Assembly (NCBI RefSeq): GCF_900110485.1
Contig: NZ_FODY01000012.1
Coordinates: 1-64,000, forward strand
DNA from: Propionispora vibrioides
Lineage (GTDB): Bacteria > Bacillota > Negativicutes > Propionisporales > Propionisporaceae
Direction of reading: 5' to 3'
DNA length: 64,000 nt
Below, piece by piece: positions 1-7,841 of the stretch. Position numbers and translations under genes: made by a program. Every line of letters starts with the position of its first letter. The stretch's first letter is position 1. The notes below the pieces were generated by a model. The model had not been told where the DNA came from. It saw only the letters and a list, made by a program, of their open reading frames with translations, and ran no database searches.

Positions 1-15
1 CTCAGGCTGTCGAAG

Positions 16-51
16 AACCCATGGCTTTTTAGAAACCGAGAGCCATGGGTT
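16..51. repeat. Subterminal hairpin, left end of the IS
   Basis: Perfect 11-bp arms (AACCCATGGCT at 16-26, complement at 41-51) with a 14-base loop. It lies downstream of the transposase stop. It has no clear U-tract, so it is more likely an IS-end structure that limits transcription crossing the element than a classical terminator. Confidence 0.6.
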
Positions 52-116
52 TTCTATGTAACAAAGAAAATATTGAAAAAACGTAATAATAGACAATAAA
101 AAAGATTGCTGACCCC

Positions 117-995
117 CTACGCTAGTCTTGCGAGGTGATTGGCAATCTTCTTCATGTTTTGACAAGCAGCCGTTAGTAGCGCCTGCTCTTGTACGTGCTC
201 CCTACCCCTAAACCGACAATAGCGAAGACCGTGCAGTTCTTTAGCATCTGCAAAGCTTCGCTCAATGGTTTGACTTCTCTTCTTATATAGCATCTTCCCC
301 GACTTTGTAAGTCGGTTTTGTCTAACCCATTCTTTAGACTCTTCCCACACATGTCGCGTGATAATCTTTTTATGGGTCTTAGAGCGGGTGCAACTTTCTA
401 GCATAGGACAGCTCTTGCATATCTTGGGGTCACAATGGTATTCTTGGTAGCCTTCGCGGTTAGTAGTCCGATAGACTAAGTCTTGTCCGTTAGGGCAAAC
501 ATACTTTGCATTTGCTTTATCAAAAGTGAATTTCCACTTAGGAAATAGTCCTTTGGTTGACTGAAACCGTCTGTTGCCAATTACAGCAAATATTTTTTTA
601 GCTTGCAGCTCCTTGCAGATAGATGCTGTTAGATAACCGGCATCAAGTGCTACCGCTTCTACTGCAAATTTGAACCTTTCAGTTTGTCGTTCAAGTCTTT
701 CGATGTAAGGAGAAGCATCGTGTACGTTTCCGGCGGTGATATGAACATCGGTGATGATGTTATATTTAAAATCGACTGTACGATGGTCTAAATAAAAGAA
801 CCCTTCCGGTTTACCCGTTCGATACATATAACCACTTTCCGGATCAGTTTTGTTTATTTTTACTTCCCTTTCCTCAACCACTTCCTCTCTAATATCTAGG
901 GCTTTTTTCCATGTTCTTCGCGATCTTGGTTGATTGCCGAGCCTAGTTGCTCTAAATAGGCCTGAGTGGAGGGAAAGACCATTTGTTTTTCCCAT
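117..995 (-). CDS. IS1182-family transposase, C-terminal frame
   Basis: This is the second half of the transposase, with the catalytic ALDAGYLT motif and the terminal RSFADAKELHGLRY segment carrying the last acidic residue of the DDE triad. A cysteine-rich segment (about residues 168-202) is typical of the family. It lacks its own ribosome binding site, and its first 30 residues are out-of-frame reading of the upstream ORF. The meaningful part starts at the AAA AAA slip site near 902. It is probably made only as a -1 frameshift fusion of about 450 residues, or it is a decayed copy. Confidence 0.75.
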   Translation of the reverse strand: MGKTNGLSLHSGLFRATRLGNQPRSRRTWKKALDIREEVVEEREVKINKTDPESGYMYRTGKPEGFFYLDHRTVDFKYNIITDVHITAGNVHDASPYIERLERQTERFKFAVEAVALDAGYLTASICKELQAKKIFAVIGNRRFQSTKGLFPKWKFTFDKANAKYVCPNGQDLVYRTTNREGYQEYHCDPKICKSCPMLESCTRSKTHKKIITRHVWEESKEWVRQNRLTKSGKMLYKKRSQTIERSFADAKELHGLRYCRFRGREHVQEQALLTAACQNMKKIANHLARLA

Positions 996-1468
996 TTCTT
1001 CTTATTGGCGTTTGCCTTAAGATGGGTAGAATCAGAGAAGAGAACACGCCCACCCACCATGCGATGGCGCATAGCCTGCTCGACGATTTCATCAAAGATT
1101 TCCTGAAAGATAGTGGTGCCTTTAAAACGAGAGTGTCGGTTCACACTTATCGTGGTATGGTCAGGGACAGGATCAGTCAGGCCTAGCCCTAAGAACCAGC
1201 GGTAAGCGTTGTTTGCCTGAATCTCTTTTTCGAGCTGTCGCTCAGAACGAATACCATATAGGTACCCTATAAAAATCATCTTAAAGAGTATCACGGGGTT
1301 TACAGGTGGACGGCCATTGTCCTGGCAGTAGTAGGGTTTGGTCTTCTCATATATAAATGAAAAGTCTATGTATTTTTCTATCTTCCTGAGAAGATGGTCC
1401 TCAGGAACTAATTGGTCGATACAAACCCATTCAAATTTCATTTGTTGGGGTGCTCGTTCTTTTAGCAT
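896..1468 (-). CDS. IS1182-family transposase, N-terminal frame
   Basis: First half of the transposase, 190 residues. It has the DUF772-like N-terminal domain (RPPVNPVILFKMIF, YGIRSERQLEKEI) and the first catalytic Asp in DSTHLKANANK (about residue 146). A strong AGGAGG sits just upstream of the ATG. It ends at a TAG six bases after an A AAA AAG heptamer, while the -1 frame continues with the rest of the catalytic domain. Alone it could act as an inhibitor, but would lack two catalytic residues. Confidence 0.8.
   Translation of the reverse strand: MLKERAPQQMKFEWVCIDQLVPEDHLLRKIEKYIDFSFIYEKTKPYYCQDNGRPPVNPVILFKMIFIGYLYGIRSERQLEKEIQANNAYRWFLGLGLTDPVPDHTTISVNRHSRFKGTTIFQEIFDEIVEQAMRHRMVGGRVLFSDSTHLKANANKKKWEKQMVFPSTQAYLEQLGSAINQDREEHGKKP
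902..908 (-). promoter_or_regulatory. Putative -1 frameshift heptamer A AAA AAG
   Basis: In the zero frame the codons read GGA AAA AAG CCC TAG. A one-base backward slip on A AAA AAG gives AAA AAA GCC and enters the second transposase frame. A AAA AAG is a known efficient bacterial slippery heptamer. I see no strong downstream stem-loop or upstream Shine-Dalgarno stimulator, so a simple indel in the A6 run remains possible. Confidence 0.5.
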
Positions 1469-1491
1469 ATCGTTACCCTCCTAATAAAATT

Positions 1492-1522
1492 AGGTCCATA
1501 TAGATTATTTCTACATGGACCT
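1492..1522. repeat. Subterminal hairpin, right end of the IS
   Basis: Arms at 1492-1503 and 1511-1522 (AGGTCCATATAG against its near complement, 11 of 12 paired) lie between the IS tip and the transposase ribosome binding site. Such hairpins near IS ends are thought to shield transposase from outside transcription. Confidence 0.6.
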
Positions 1523-1562
1523 TCAAAAACCATTTTCATAATTATACTTTTTCAACAAGCTG

Positions 1563-1596
1563 AAAAAAAATACAGCTATTTATTAGCTGTATTTTT
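1563..1596 (-). terminator. Rho-independent terminator of the first PTS operon
   Basis: Thirteen-base perfect arms (1566-1578 and 1584-1596, core TACAGCTA) follow the LevR stop, with eight U residues from the A run at 1563-1570. The U-tract touches the last base of the IS inverted repeat at 1562. Confidence 0.85.
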
Positions 1597-1600
1597 CTTC

Positions 1601-4510
1601 TTATAAATCTTGCAGGAGAACTTCTCTGACTTCCATCGCACTCTGCGTACCTAACAAACGTTCCACCAAATCATCATTCGTCAGCCGTTCCCCCAGGTCC
1701 TGCACGATTTCCTTGCCATCGGCAGTTACCGCCAGCATACAGACTATATTTACCCGGTAATTTTCCCCCCAGGGAACCGCCTCGGGAAATACCGCCAACG
1801 CCGCTGAAGTTTGTTGAATATAACGGGGATCTTCGCCATGAGGAATGGCCACCCGCAGGCTCAATACCGGTACACCGATTAACTCCCGCTTCATTACGTC
1901 AGCCGCAAACTGAGGCTTAACCAGATTCCGGCTAATCAGACTTTCCGCCAGCAGTTCAATAATCTGCGGCTTGCTTGCCTCCTGATTGGGAAAGAAAATA
2001 AGCTCTTCTTTAATAATATCCTGTAAAGATGCCGGCTTATAAGCCATCGGTTTAAAAACAGACGGCAGATTGTTACTCAATACCTGCTCGACCGTAATGA
2101 AGGGAACCCCAGGAATATGAGGATCCAAGGTTCCAACGACAGCCTGGACGGTACGGGTACTCATAATTTGCCTGACCTGTTGCGTAAACGACTGGCGGTC
2201 GGCCAGTCCCAGGCAAATAATTTCCACACCGCCGGCTTGCCCCAGTTTCCGTTCCAATTCCTTTTGCAACTGCAGCGCTGCACCTTGACCGGTAATGCAG
2301 ACCGATAAAATCACCGGCTTGCCTGACGGATTATGCAACAGCTCCTGTTTTACACTGGTCATACCTATGCAGGACTGACCTATACTGTCCGCCAGTTCTG
2401 TCAGACTGGCTTCCGGCAGCAACGCACGGCGAACAGCTTCAATGACCATCATAGTGTAAACCGGCCCGACCGACCGGACCGGTATGCCGGTCAATTCGGT
2501 AATCCGGGTGCTAAAATCAGCCAGCGATCCCATATCGACTAAAAAAAGCACACCCTTGCCTTCATCGATCTGCATCACCAGCTCCACCGTACGCTCTAAT
2601 GCTGTTTCCGGACTTTCATCCAGCGACATCTCCACGGCTTTGGCATGATTTACGCCTAACAGACGATTGGCTACTTCCGCCATGCCCGCCGCCACATGAC
2701 CGTGCGACAACACCAGGATTCCCACTCTGCCCTCATTATCCTGACGGCAGTACATAGTTAAATATAATGTAATAAAACCAATCTCTTCCTCCGGCAGCCG
2801 GATTCCCGTATGCCGGGCAAAGCATTCGGCCATATCCTGGGCTATGGCAAATTCACGGGCATATTCATGCTTTGTTTTTTCCAGGTGGGGATTCATAATC
2901 GCCTTATTCTGTTTGAGACGCTTTAACGTTTCAGTCAAATGAATAGATAGTCCAACCACAATCCGTTCATTGGCATGTCCCAGCATCGACTCGGCCCGTT
3001 CCAGCATGCTTTCCACAATATCAACAATCGGCCGGCCTACCACCTTGTATAAATCGGCCTTGTTAACAAGTTCCGCCGTTTCATCCGCCCGCTTGATCCA
3101 CTGGCGAAGCTTATCTTCCAATTCCGCCCCAATAATCCGGTTTAGCTCCTTTTGCGAGAACTTCTGGCGGGAAAGTTCTCCATACCGCTCCTCAATATAC
3201 GAGTATATCTCGCGCGGCCAGGTATACAGCTCATCCATATATACCATATTGTCTTTACCGGGCGCGATTTCATAGCCGGTTACCCGTAATTTATCCAGTT
3301 TATCCTTCTGGTGCCGCACTTTAAGCAGTCCGCGGCGGGCATGGGCCGGCAAATCGGCCACGGTAATGGAAATATTCCGGTTACCGCCGGTAATCAAATT
3401 TAAGAATCCCCGGGCACAGGCAACCTGTATGTCGGCGGACAGCTGACCGACATTGCCGGTACAATCATACAGCAGCAAGGCGCGCACCGCATCGGCATCA
3501 ATAGCCAGGGTATTGCCGGTGCGCTGCGCTTCATGCCGCAAAAAATGATGAATCAGCAACAACCGTTCAGACAGCGGCCTTTCCTGCAGGCTGGGCAGTT
3601 CAATGACCATTGGGACACGCCGCCTAAAGGTCGCCAGCAGCGAGGCCGACGGCAACTCGGTAGTAGCCATAATCAGCATAACTGAAGCCTGCCGCAGGCT
3701 TTCGGTCTCGCCCAAGCGCCGGAACCGCCCCTTGTCAATAAGATAAAACAAAATTTCCTGTCCCTCCGGCGGCAGGCGATGAATCTCATCCAAAAACAAA
3801 ATACCCTCATTGGCTTTTTCAATCAAGCCTTCTTTCGGTCGTTCCGCACCGGTAAACGCTCCCTGCACATGTCCACACAGTTGCGAAAGCAACAGTTGGG
3901 GATTGTCGGCATAATCGGCGCAGTTGAACATTACAAAGGGCGCCGTTGCATTAAGTCTGCCCGTCTCTACGGCAAAGCGGTACATAGCTTCCGCCAAATC
4001 GCTTTTACCAACACCTGTCGCACCAAACAGCAGCGTATGCAGCCCCTTGGGAGGATAGAGAATAGCTGCCTTGGCCTGCTCAATGGCAGGAAACAGACTC
4101 CCTTTTTGACCGATCAAATGCCCAAACGCCATACCGGTAATTTCTTTACCGCCATATTCTGCCACCGGCTGCTGGATGCCCGGCGGCACCGCAGCTTCCG
4201 GTGACTGGCGGTATGTATCATTTTGCAGTAATTGCTCCGTAGTAAAGCGGGATACGGCAAATCCCATCTGGCGCAGCTTTTCGGTCACAGTCCGCTTTGC
4301 CAGATAAGGATCGCTGTCCATAATCTGCCGGATAGCTTCACATAATACCGGCCTTCTTCGTTCCCTTGAATCGGGAATCTTCATTCTCTGCCGCAGAAGA
4401 GTTGCTTCGCCCCGGGAAATTGCCAGTTTTTGTGCCAGTTCCTGATCGGTATAGGGATTTTTTTTATCTTCACTGCCAAGCAACAACCGCAGACTGTCTG
4501 CTTTCCCCAA
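1601..4510 (-). CDS. LevR-type sigma-54 activator with PTS domains (first paralogue)
   Basis: 969 residues. Order seen: N-terminal winged/HTH region (about 1-60), AAA+ sigma-54 activator domain with Walker A GATGVGKS (163-170) and the sigma-54 contact loop GAFTGA (217-222), a PRD around 470-590 (His524, His548), a mannose-type EIIA domain (SHGH, His603), an EIIB-Gat-like segment with CITGQG (about 730-815), and a C-terminal galactitol/fructose-type EIIA (AIPHGE, His891). Classical LevR ends in a second PRD; here an EIIA domain stands in that place. The start is TTG behind GGAGGA. It is the last gene of the EIIABC-aldolase operon, so it presumably senses flux through that PTS by phosphorylation and activates the sigma-54 promoter at 7577-7592. 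Confidence 0.9.
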   Translation of the reverse strand: MGKADSLRLLLGSEDKKNPYTDQELAQKLAISRGEATLLRQRMKIPDSRERRRPVLCEAIRQIMDSDPYLAKRTVTEKLRQMGFAVSRFTTEQLLQNDTYRQSPEAAVPPGIQQPVAEYGGKEITGMAFGHLIGQKGSLFPAIEQAKAAILYPPKGLHTLLFGATGVGKSDLAEAMYRFAVETGRLNATAPFVMFNCADYADNPQLLLSQLCGHVQGAFTGAERPKEGLIEKANEGILFLDEIHRLPPEGQEILFYLIDKGRFRRLGETESLRQASVMLIMATTELPSASLLATFRRRVPMVIELPSLQERPLSERLLLIHHFLRHEAQRTGNTLAIDADAVRALLLYDCTGNVGQLSADIQVACARGFLNLITGGNRNISITVADLPAHARRGLLKVRHQKDKLDKLRVTGYEIAPGKDNMVYMDELYTWPREIYSYIEERYGELSRQKFSQKELNRIIGAELEDKLRQWIKRADETAELVNKADLYKVVGRPIVDIVESMLERAESMLGHANERIVVGLSIHLTETLKRLKQNKAIMNPHLEKTKHEYAREFAIAQDMAECFARHTGIRLPEEEIGFITLYLTMYCRQDNEGRVGILVLSHGHVAAGMAEVANRLLGVNHAKAVEMSLDESPETALERTVELVMQIDEGKGVLFLVDMGSLADFSTRITELTGIPVRSVGPVYTMMVIEAVRRALLPEASLTELADSIGQSCIGMTSVKQELLHNPSGKPVILSVCITGQGAALQLQKELERKLGQAGGVEIICLGLADRQSFTQQVRQIMSTRTVQAVVGTLDPHIPGVPFITVEQVLSNNLPSVFKPMAYKPASLQDIIKEELIFFPNQEASKPQIIELLAESLISRNLVKPQFAADVMKRELIGVPVLSLRVAIPHGEDPRYIQQTSAALAVFPEAVPWGENYRVNIVCMLAVTADGKEIVQDLGERLTNDDLVERLLGTQSAMEVREVLLQDL

Positions 4511-4606
4511 TACAACTCTCCTCCTTGCAGCTTTTCTATCAAGATAAAATCAAACACTGCCCGGTTCTATGTTACCATGTTTCCGCCCATTTTGTTAACC
4601 ATAACC

Positions 4607-5257
4607 TTATGAGTTTTGCCCGTACGTATAGAGAAAAACATTTCTGGCTTTTTCTATTTCTTCCGGCGGCAACTGCACCGGCGCTCCCTTCAAACTGGCC
4701 AGGTGATATACCTTGGCGCCATCCTCCAGCATAACGGCGGCCACCAGCGCATGACGGACTGAATGGCCAACGGCAATGACGCCATGATTGGCCAACAGAC
4801 AGGCATTCTTATCACCAAGCACTTCCATAACGGCCGGACCGATTGCGGCTTCGGCCACCGGCGTATATCTGGCTACAGGTACACTGCCCCCCACCTCATT
4901 GGCCAGCGTCGTGCTGCAGCAGGGGATTTCACGATGCAGCATGGCAAAGCTGCAGGCATATGGCGAATGCGTGTGGATGATTCCCCGAATATCCGGACGC
5001 TGCCGGTAGATATAAAGATGATCCTTGGTATCCACGGAAGCCTTCCACTTCCCGTCCACCATATTTCCCGCCCCATCAATAATCACAATATCGGACGGGC
5101 TCAACTGCTCATAATCCATTCCACTGGGAGTGATAGCGATATATCCGGTTTGTTCATCCCTGCCGCTGACATTCCCCCCTGTAAGCGTTACCAAACCGTA
5201 ACGGATAAGCTGCAAAGCCGCAGTCAGAACCTCTTTGCGCAAATTCTCAAGCAACAT
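4607..5257 (-). CDS. Class II aldolase family protein (fuculose-phosphate aldolase-like)
   Basis: 216 residues, the length of L-fuculose-1-phosphate aldolase. Zn-binding histidines are seen at HTH (95 and 97) and NHG (158). The residue equivalent to the FucA catalytic Glu73 is Asp76 here, as in L-ribulose-5-P 4-epimerase, but the C-terminal HGSGAYYGQ signature of that epimerase is absent, so aldolase is preferred. It probably cleaves a sugar phosphate delivered by the PTS genes immediately upstream. AGGAGG precedes the ATG. The exact substrate cannot be read from sequence. Confidence 0.75.
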   Translation of the reverse strand: MLLENLRKEVLTAALQLIRYGLVTLTGGNVSGRDEQTGYIAITPSGMDYEQLSPSDIVIIDGAGNMVDGKWKASVDTKDHLYIYRQRPDIRGIIHTHSPYACSFAMLHREIPCCSTTLANEVGGSVPVARYTPVAEAAIGPAVMEVLGDKNACLLANHGVIAVGHSVRHALVAAVMLEDGAKVYHLASLKGAPVQLPPEEIEKARNVFLYTYGQNS

Positions 5258-5326
5258 GCCATTTTCCTCCTTTGCTGTGGCAGCGTGGTTCCCGTCTCAC
5301 TCTCCAGGAACCATGCTTTGTATTAA

Positions 5327-6676
5327 TCAAGCCTGCAAATCTTCCACGGCATCCCGCCGTTTCGTAATCTTTTTATTGATCACAGCCATAACGCCGATAA
5401 TGGCAACCAATACGGCTACGCCTACCGCTTTAAGACCCGTTATCTGCAATATTAGCCAGGTTAACGGATTGGCTCCGTCACAAATGGAGGCAATCTGGGT
5501 AGCACCGCTCGGCATTTTGAAATTAGCGTTGATAGCCAGTTGGGTATGCAGTGGTGCCATATCGGTAGCAATCAGCAAACCCACGACCACCATGACCAAC
5601 CCGACAATAAAGGTTCTGAATACATTGCCCCGCGTGACAGGAACTACCATGGCCAGCATAAAGGGCAGTACAGCCAGATCGGCAAACGGCAGTACGCGGT
5701 TGCCGGGCAGCACGGCTGCCAGAATGATGGTGATTGGCACCAGCACCAAGGCGGCAGCCATGCAAGCCGGGTGACCGATGGCCACGGCCGAATCCAAACC
5801 GATGTAAATTTTTCCGGCATTTTTGAACCGTTTTTGAATAAATTCCTGAGCCGAATCAGATATAGGCAACAAGCCTTCCATCAGCATGGCTGCCATTTTG
5901 GGAATCAAAACCAGGCAGCCCCCCATGGTGATACCTACCGTTAATATCGTCTTAACATCATAGCCGGCTAGAACGCCGATAATTAGTCCCAATACGCTGC
6001 CGATAATAATCGGTTCCCCAAAAATCCCAAACCGTTCCTGCAAAGTTTCCGGATCAGCCTTGATATTTCTAATCCCCGGAATCATATCAATCGCCTTGTT
6101 AATCACAATGGCAATCGGTACATAGGCCGCTGAAAAACCATGCGGCAAGGAAACGCCGGGTAATTTGTTGTATTCTTCCACTCCCGGCGCCGTCCAATCG
6201 GCCAAGTAGAATACGATGATCATGTTGACAACCGCCGCAAAGCCTCCCCAGAAAATACTGTCGGTTGCTGCGGTAACCAAAGCACCGGTAAAAGCAAAAT
6301 GCCAGTAATCCCAAATATCCACATCAATCGTTCTGGTTTGCTTGGTAAGCAGTAAAATCACATTAACTGCCAAGCCGATCGGAATAATAATGGCTCCCAC
6401 CGTCGAGGCGAACGCAATAGCCGCAGCCGCTGGCCAACCTACATCAATAACAGTCAGGTGCAAGCCCAAACGTTCCACCATAGTATGCGACGCCGGCCCC
6501 AGCGTACTTGTCAACAATCCGATGACTAAATTCAGTCCGATAAACCCTACACCAACCGTCAGGCCGGAACGGATGGCCCGGCTCAATTTGGCTCCCAGAC
6601 ACACTCCCAATATAGTGATAATGATCGGCATCATCACGCTGGCACCGAGACTGACAATGTAATTGATAATTTCCAT
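5327..6676 (-). CDS. gatC: PTS galactitol-family EIIC
   Basis: 449-residue polytopic membrane permease of the Gat family, with the recurring loops IGLDSAVAIGHPA and LPGNRVLPFADLAVLPF that are also found in the other two close EIICs of this window. It translocates and, with EIIB, phosphorylates a polyol or sugar. The start is preceded by GGGAGG. It sits between EIIB and the class II aldolase in one tight operon under a sigma-54 promoter. The gatC symbol marks the family; the real substrate is unknown. Confidence 0.88.
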   Translation of the reverse strand: MEIINYIVSLGASVMMPIIITILGVCLGAKLSRAIRSGLTVGVGFIGLNLVIGLLTSTLGPASHTMVERLGLHLTVIDVGWPAAAAIAFASTVGAIIIPIGLAVNVILLLTKQTRTIDVDIWDYWHFAFTGALVTAATDSIFWGGFAAVVNMIIVFYLADWTAPGVEEYNKLPGVSLPHGFSAAYVPIAIVINKAIDMIPGIRNIKADPETLQERFGIFGEPIIIGSVLGLIIGVLAGYDVKTILTVGITMGGCLVLIPKMAAMLMEGLLPISDSAQEFIQKRFKNAGKIYIGLDSAVAIGHPACMAAALVLVPITIILAAVLPGNRVLPFADLAVLPFMLAMVVPVTRGNVFRTFIVGLVMVVVGLLIATDMAPLHTQLAINANFKMPSGATQIASICDGANPLTWLILQITGLKAVGVAVLVAIIGVMAVINKKITKRRDAVEDLQA

Positions 6677-6694
6677 AGCTTCGTCCTCCCTGTC

Positions 6695-6988
6695 TTAAAT
6701 TTTCAAATACCCGATGATCTCTTCCACAACGCGGTCTATTCCAACTCCTGTTAAGAAAGCGGTCCCCGTAACGACCGGAATCGGAATCTTAGCCGATACC
6801 TGCGTCGTGGCAACAACCAAATCATGTGCCGCCGCCATCGATGAAATTTCAGCAATTTTGCACTGACTGATCTTCACCATTTTGAGCTTGCCTCTTTTGT
6901 CCAGCGCGTCTCTCAGCTTGTTAATCGCCATAGTGGATGTACATACGCCTGCCCCGCAGGCAACCAGAATTCTTTTTTCACCAGCCAT
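6695..6988 (-). CDS. gatB: PTS galactitol-family EIIB
   Basis: 97-residue cytoplasmic phosphocarrier. The active-site cysteine is Cys11 in VACGAGVCTSTMA, the P-loop of Gat-type EIIB; a second cysteine (Cys16) lies in the loop. It receives phosphate from the EIIA encoded upstream and passes it to substrate at EIIC. Only 18 bases separate it from EIIC. Confidence 0.9.
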   Translation of the reverse strand: MAGEKRILVACGAGVCTSTMAINKLRDALDKRGKLKMVKISQCKIAEISSMAAAHDLVVATTQVSAKIPIPVVTGTAFLTGVGIDRVVEEIIGYLKI

Positions 6989-7039
6989 TGTCCAATCCTC
7001 CTAATCCTTATGATTTTGCATTATCCTACCGTCGAAATC

Positions 7040-7504
7040 TTACGAAAACACAGCAAACAACAAACGGTACGCATCATCTGTGTCAGTTTGCAAAACTAAA
7101 CTTTGCAGCAACCTTTCATTTTCCAAAATACCAGCAACCTTTTGCAAGAACACCGGCTGTTCATGAGCTTCTTTCAGCGCCAGCATAAAGATCAATGATA
7201 CTGCAATTGTTTGCTGAGGGTTTTCCATACTGGAAAATAAGACCGGTCTGTCCAGCACGCCCACTGCCATCGCGGCCTGCAATACATGCTCCACATCGGT
7301 ATGCGGAATGGCCACATTGATATTTCCTGTCGACAGCCCGGTTGGAAAACTAATTTCCCGTTTTTTTACCGCCGCCAAATACGAATTCTTTACATACCCC
7401 TGCTGCCACAGCCGGTCGGCCAGCTTTTCCAATGCTTCTTCTCGGCTATTGACCCGAAGCGGCACAATCATCAGTTCTTGCCTAAGTAGCTGAGTAAAAT
7501 CCAC
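7040..7504 (-). CDS. gatA: PTS EIIA, galactitol/fructose type
   Basis: The frame is open to 7570, but AAAGGAGG at 7516-7523 points to a GTG at 7504, giving 154 residues, the same length as the other EIIA paralogues here. The phosphorylated histidine is His68 in AIPHTD. It is the first gene of EIIA-EIIB-EIIC-aldolase-LevR. The sigma-54 promoter lies 70 bases upstream of the chosen start and just outside the longer frame. Confidence 0.88.
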   Translation of the reverse strand: MDFTQLLRQELMIVPLRVNSREEALEKLADRLWQQGYVKNSYLAAVKKREISFPTGLSTGNINVAIPHTDVEHVLQAAMAVGVLDRPVLFSSMENPQQTIAVSLIFMLALKEAHEQPVFLQKVAGILENERLLQSLVLQTDTDDAYRLLFAVFS

Positions 7505-7576
7505 GGTGAGTAAATCCTCCTTTGCTCCTATGATTTTCCTGTTTGAGGAAAGAGCCTTCCGTCTGCCCATTTATAA

Positions 7577-7592
7577 TGCAAGTGTTGTGCCA
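7577..7592 (-). promoter_or_regulatory. Sigma-54 promoter before gatABC-aldolase-levR
   Basis: On the minus strand the bases read TGGCAC-N5-TTGCA, a full match to the -24/-12 consensus with invariant GG and GC 10 bases apart. It lies directly upstream of a PTS operon containing a LevR-type activator, the expected architecture. Confidence 0.9.
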
Positions 7593-7718
7593 AACAAAAA
7601 ATACCCTGTCCAATGACCGGCAAAACCACCGCAGCCTCACCTGCCATACTTTTTAAAGCCAACAAATTATACCGCCGGCCGCTATACTAACATTATCTGC
7701 AAGCCGTTTTGCTGTTTT

Positions 7719-7730
7719 GGTTATATAACC
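7719..7730. promoter_or_regulatory. Candidate activator site, palindrome GGTTATATAACC
   Basis: A perfect 12-bp palindrome about 130 bases upstream of the sigma-54 promoter at 7577-7592, a usual distance for an enhancer of an AAA+ activator. Assignment to the first LevR paralogue is inference. The rest of the 7571-7841 gap holds only the promoter and the terminator of the next operon. Confidence 0.4.
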
Positions 7731-7767
7731 CATACCCATCAGCCTCCCTGCAAAATTCAGGACTGCA

Positions 7768-7805
7768 CAAAAGCGGCCTGGACTTTGCTGTCCAAGCCGC
7801 TTTTG
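7768..7805 (-). terminator. Terminator of the second gatABC cluster
   Basis: Sixteen-base arms (7768-7783 and 7790-7805, one wobble) with AAAAGCGG/CCGCTTTT ends. The stem is symmetrical and could work on either strand; it lies 37 bases past the EIIC stop at 7842. Confidence 0.8.
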
Positions 7806-7841
7806 TTATTTTCTCTCCTGTCTCCGATCAGGAACTTCTGT

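Larger units (their letters stand above)
3..1562 (-). mobile_element. IS1182-family insertion sequence
   Basis: Imperfect terminal inverted repeats bracket the transposase frames: CAGGCTGTCGAAGAA at 3-17 and, on the other strand at the far end, CAGCTTGTTGAAAAA (1548-1562), 11 of 15 identical. Both subterminal regions carry hairpins (16-51 and 1492-1522). The protein family (DUF772-like N-terminus, DDE catalytic core) is that of IS1182. The left end is within 3 bases of the window edge, so the target duplication cannot be checked, and the true end could lie a few bases further out. Confidence 0.8.

Noticed and set aside
983-1186. Plus-strand frame across the transposase
   Set aside because: Antisense shadow of the transposase gene, without its own signals.
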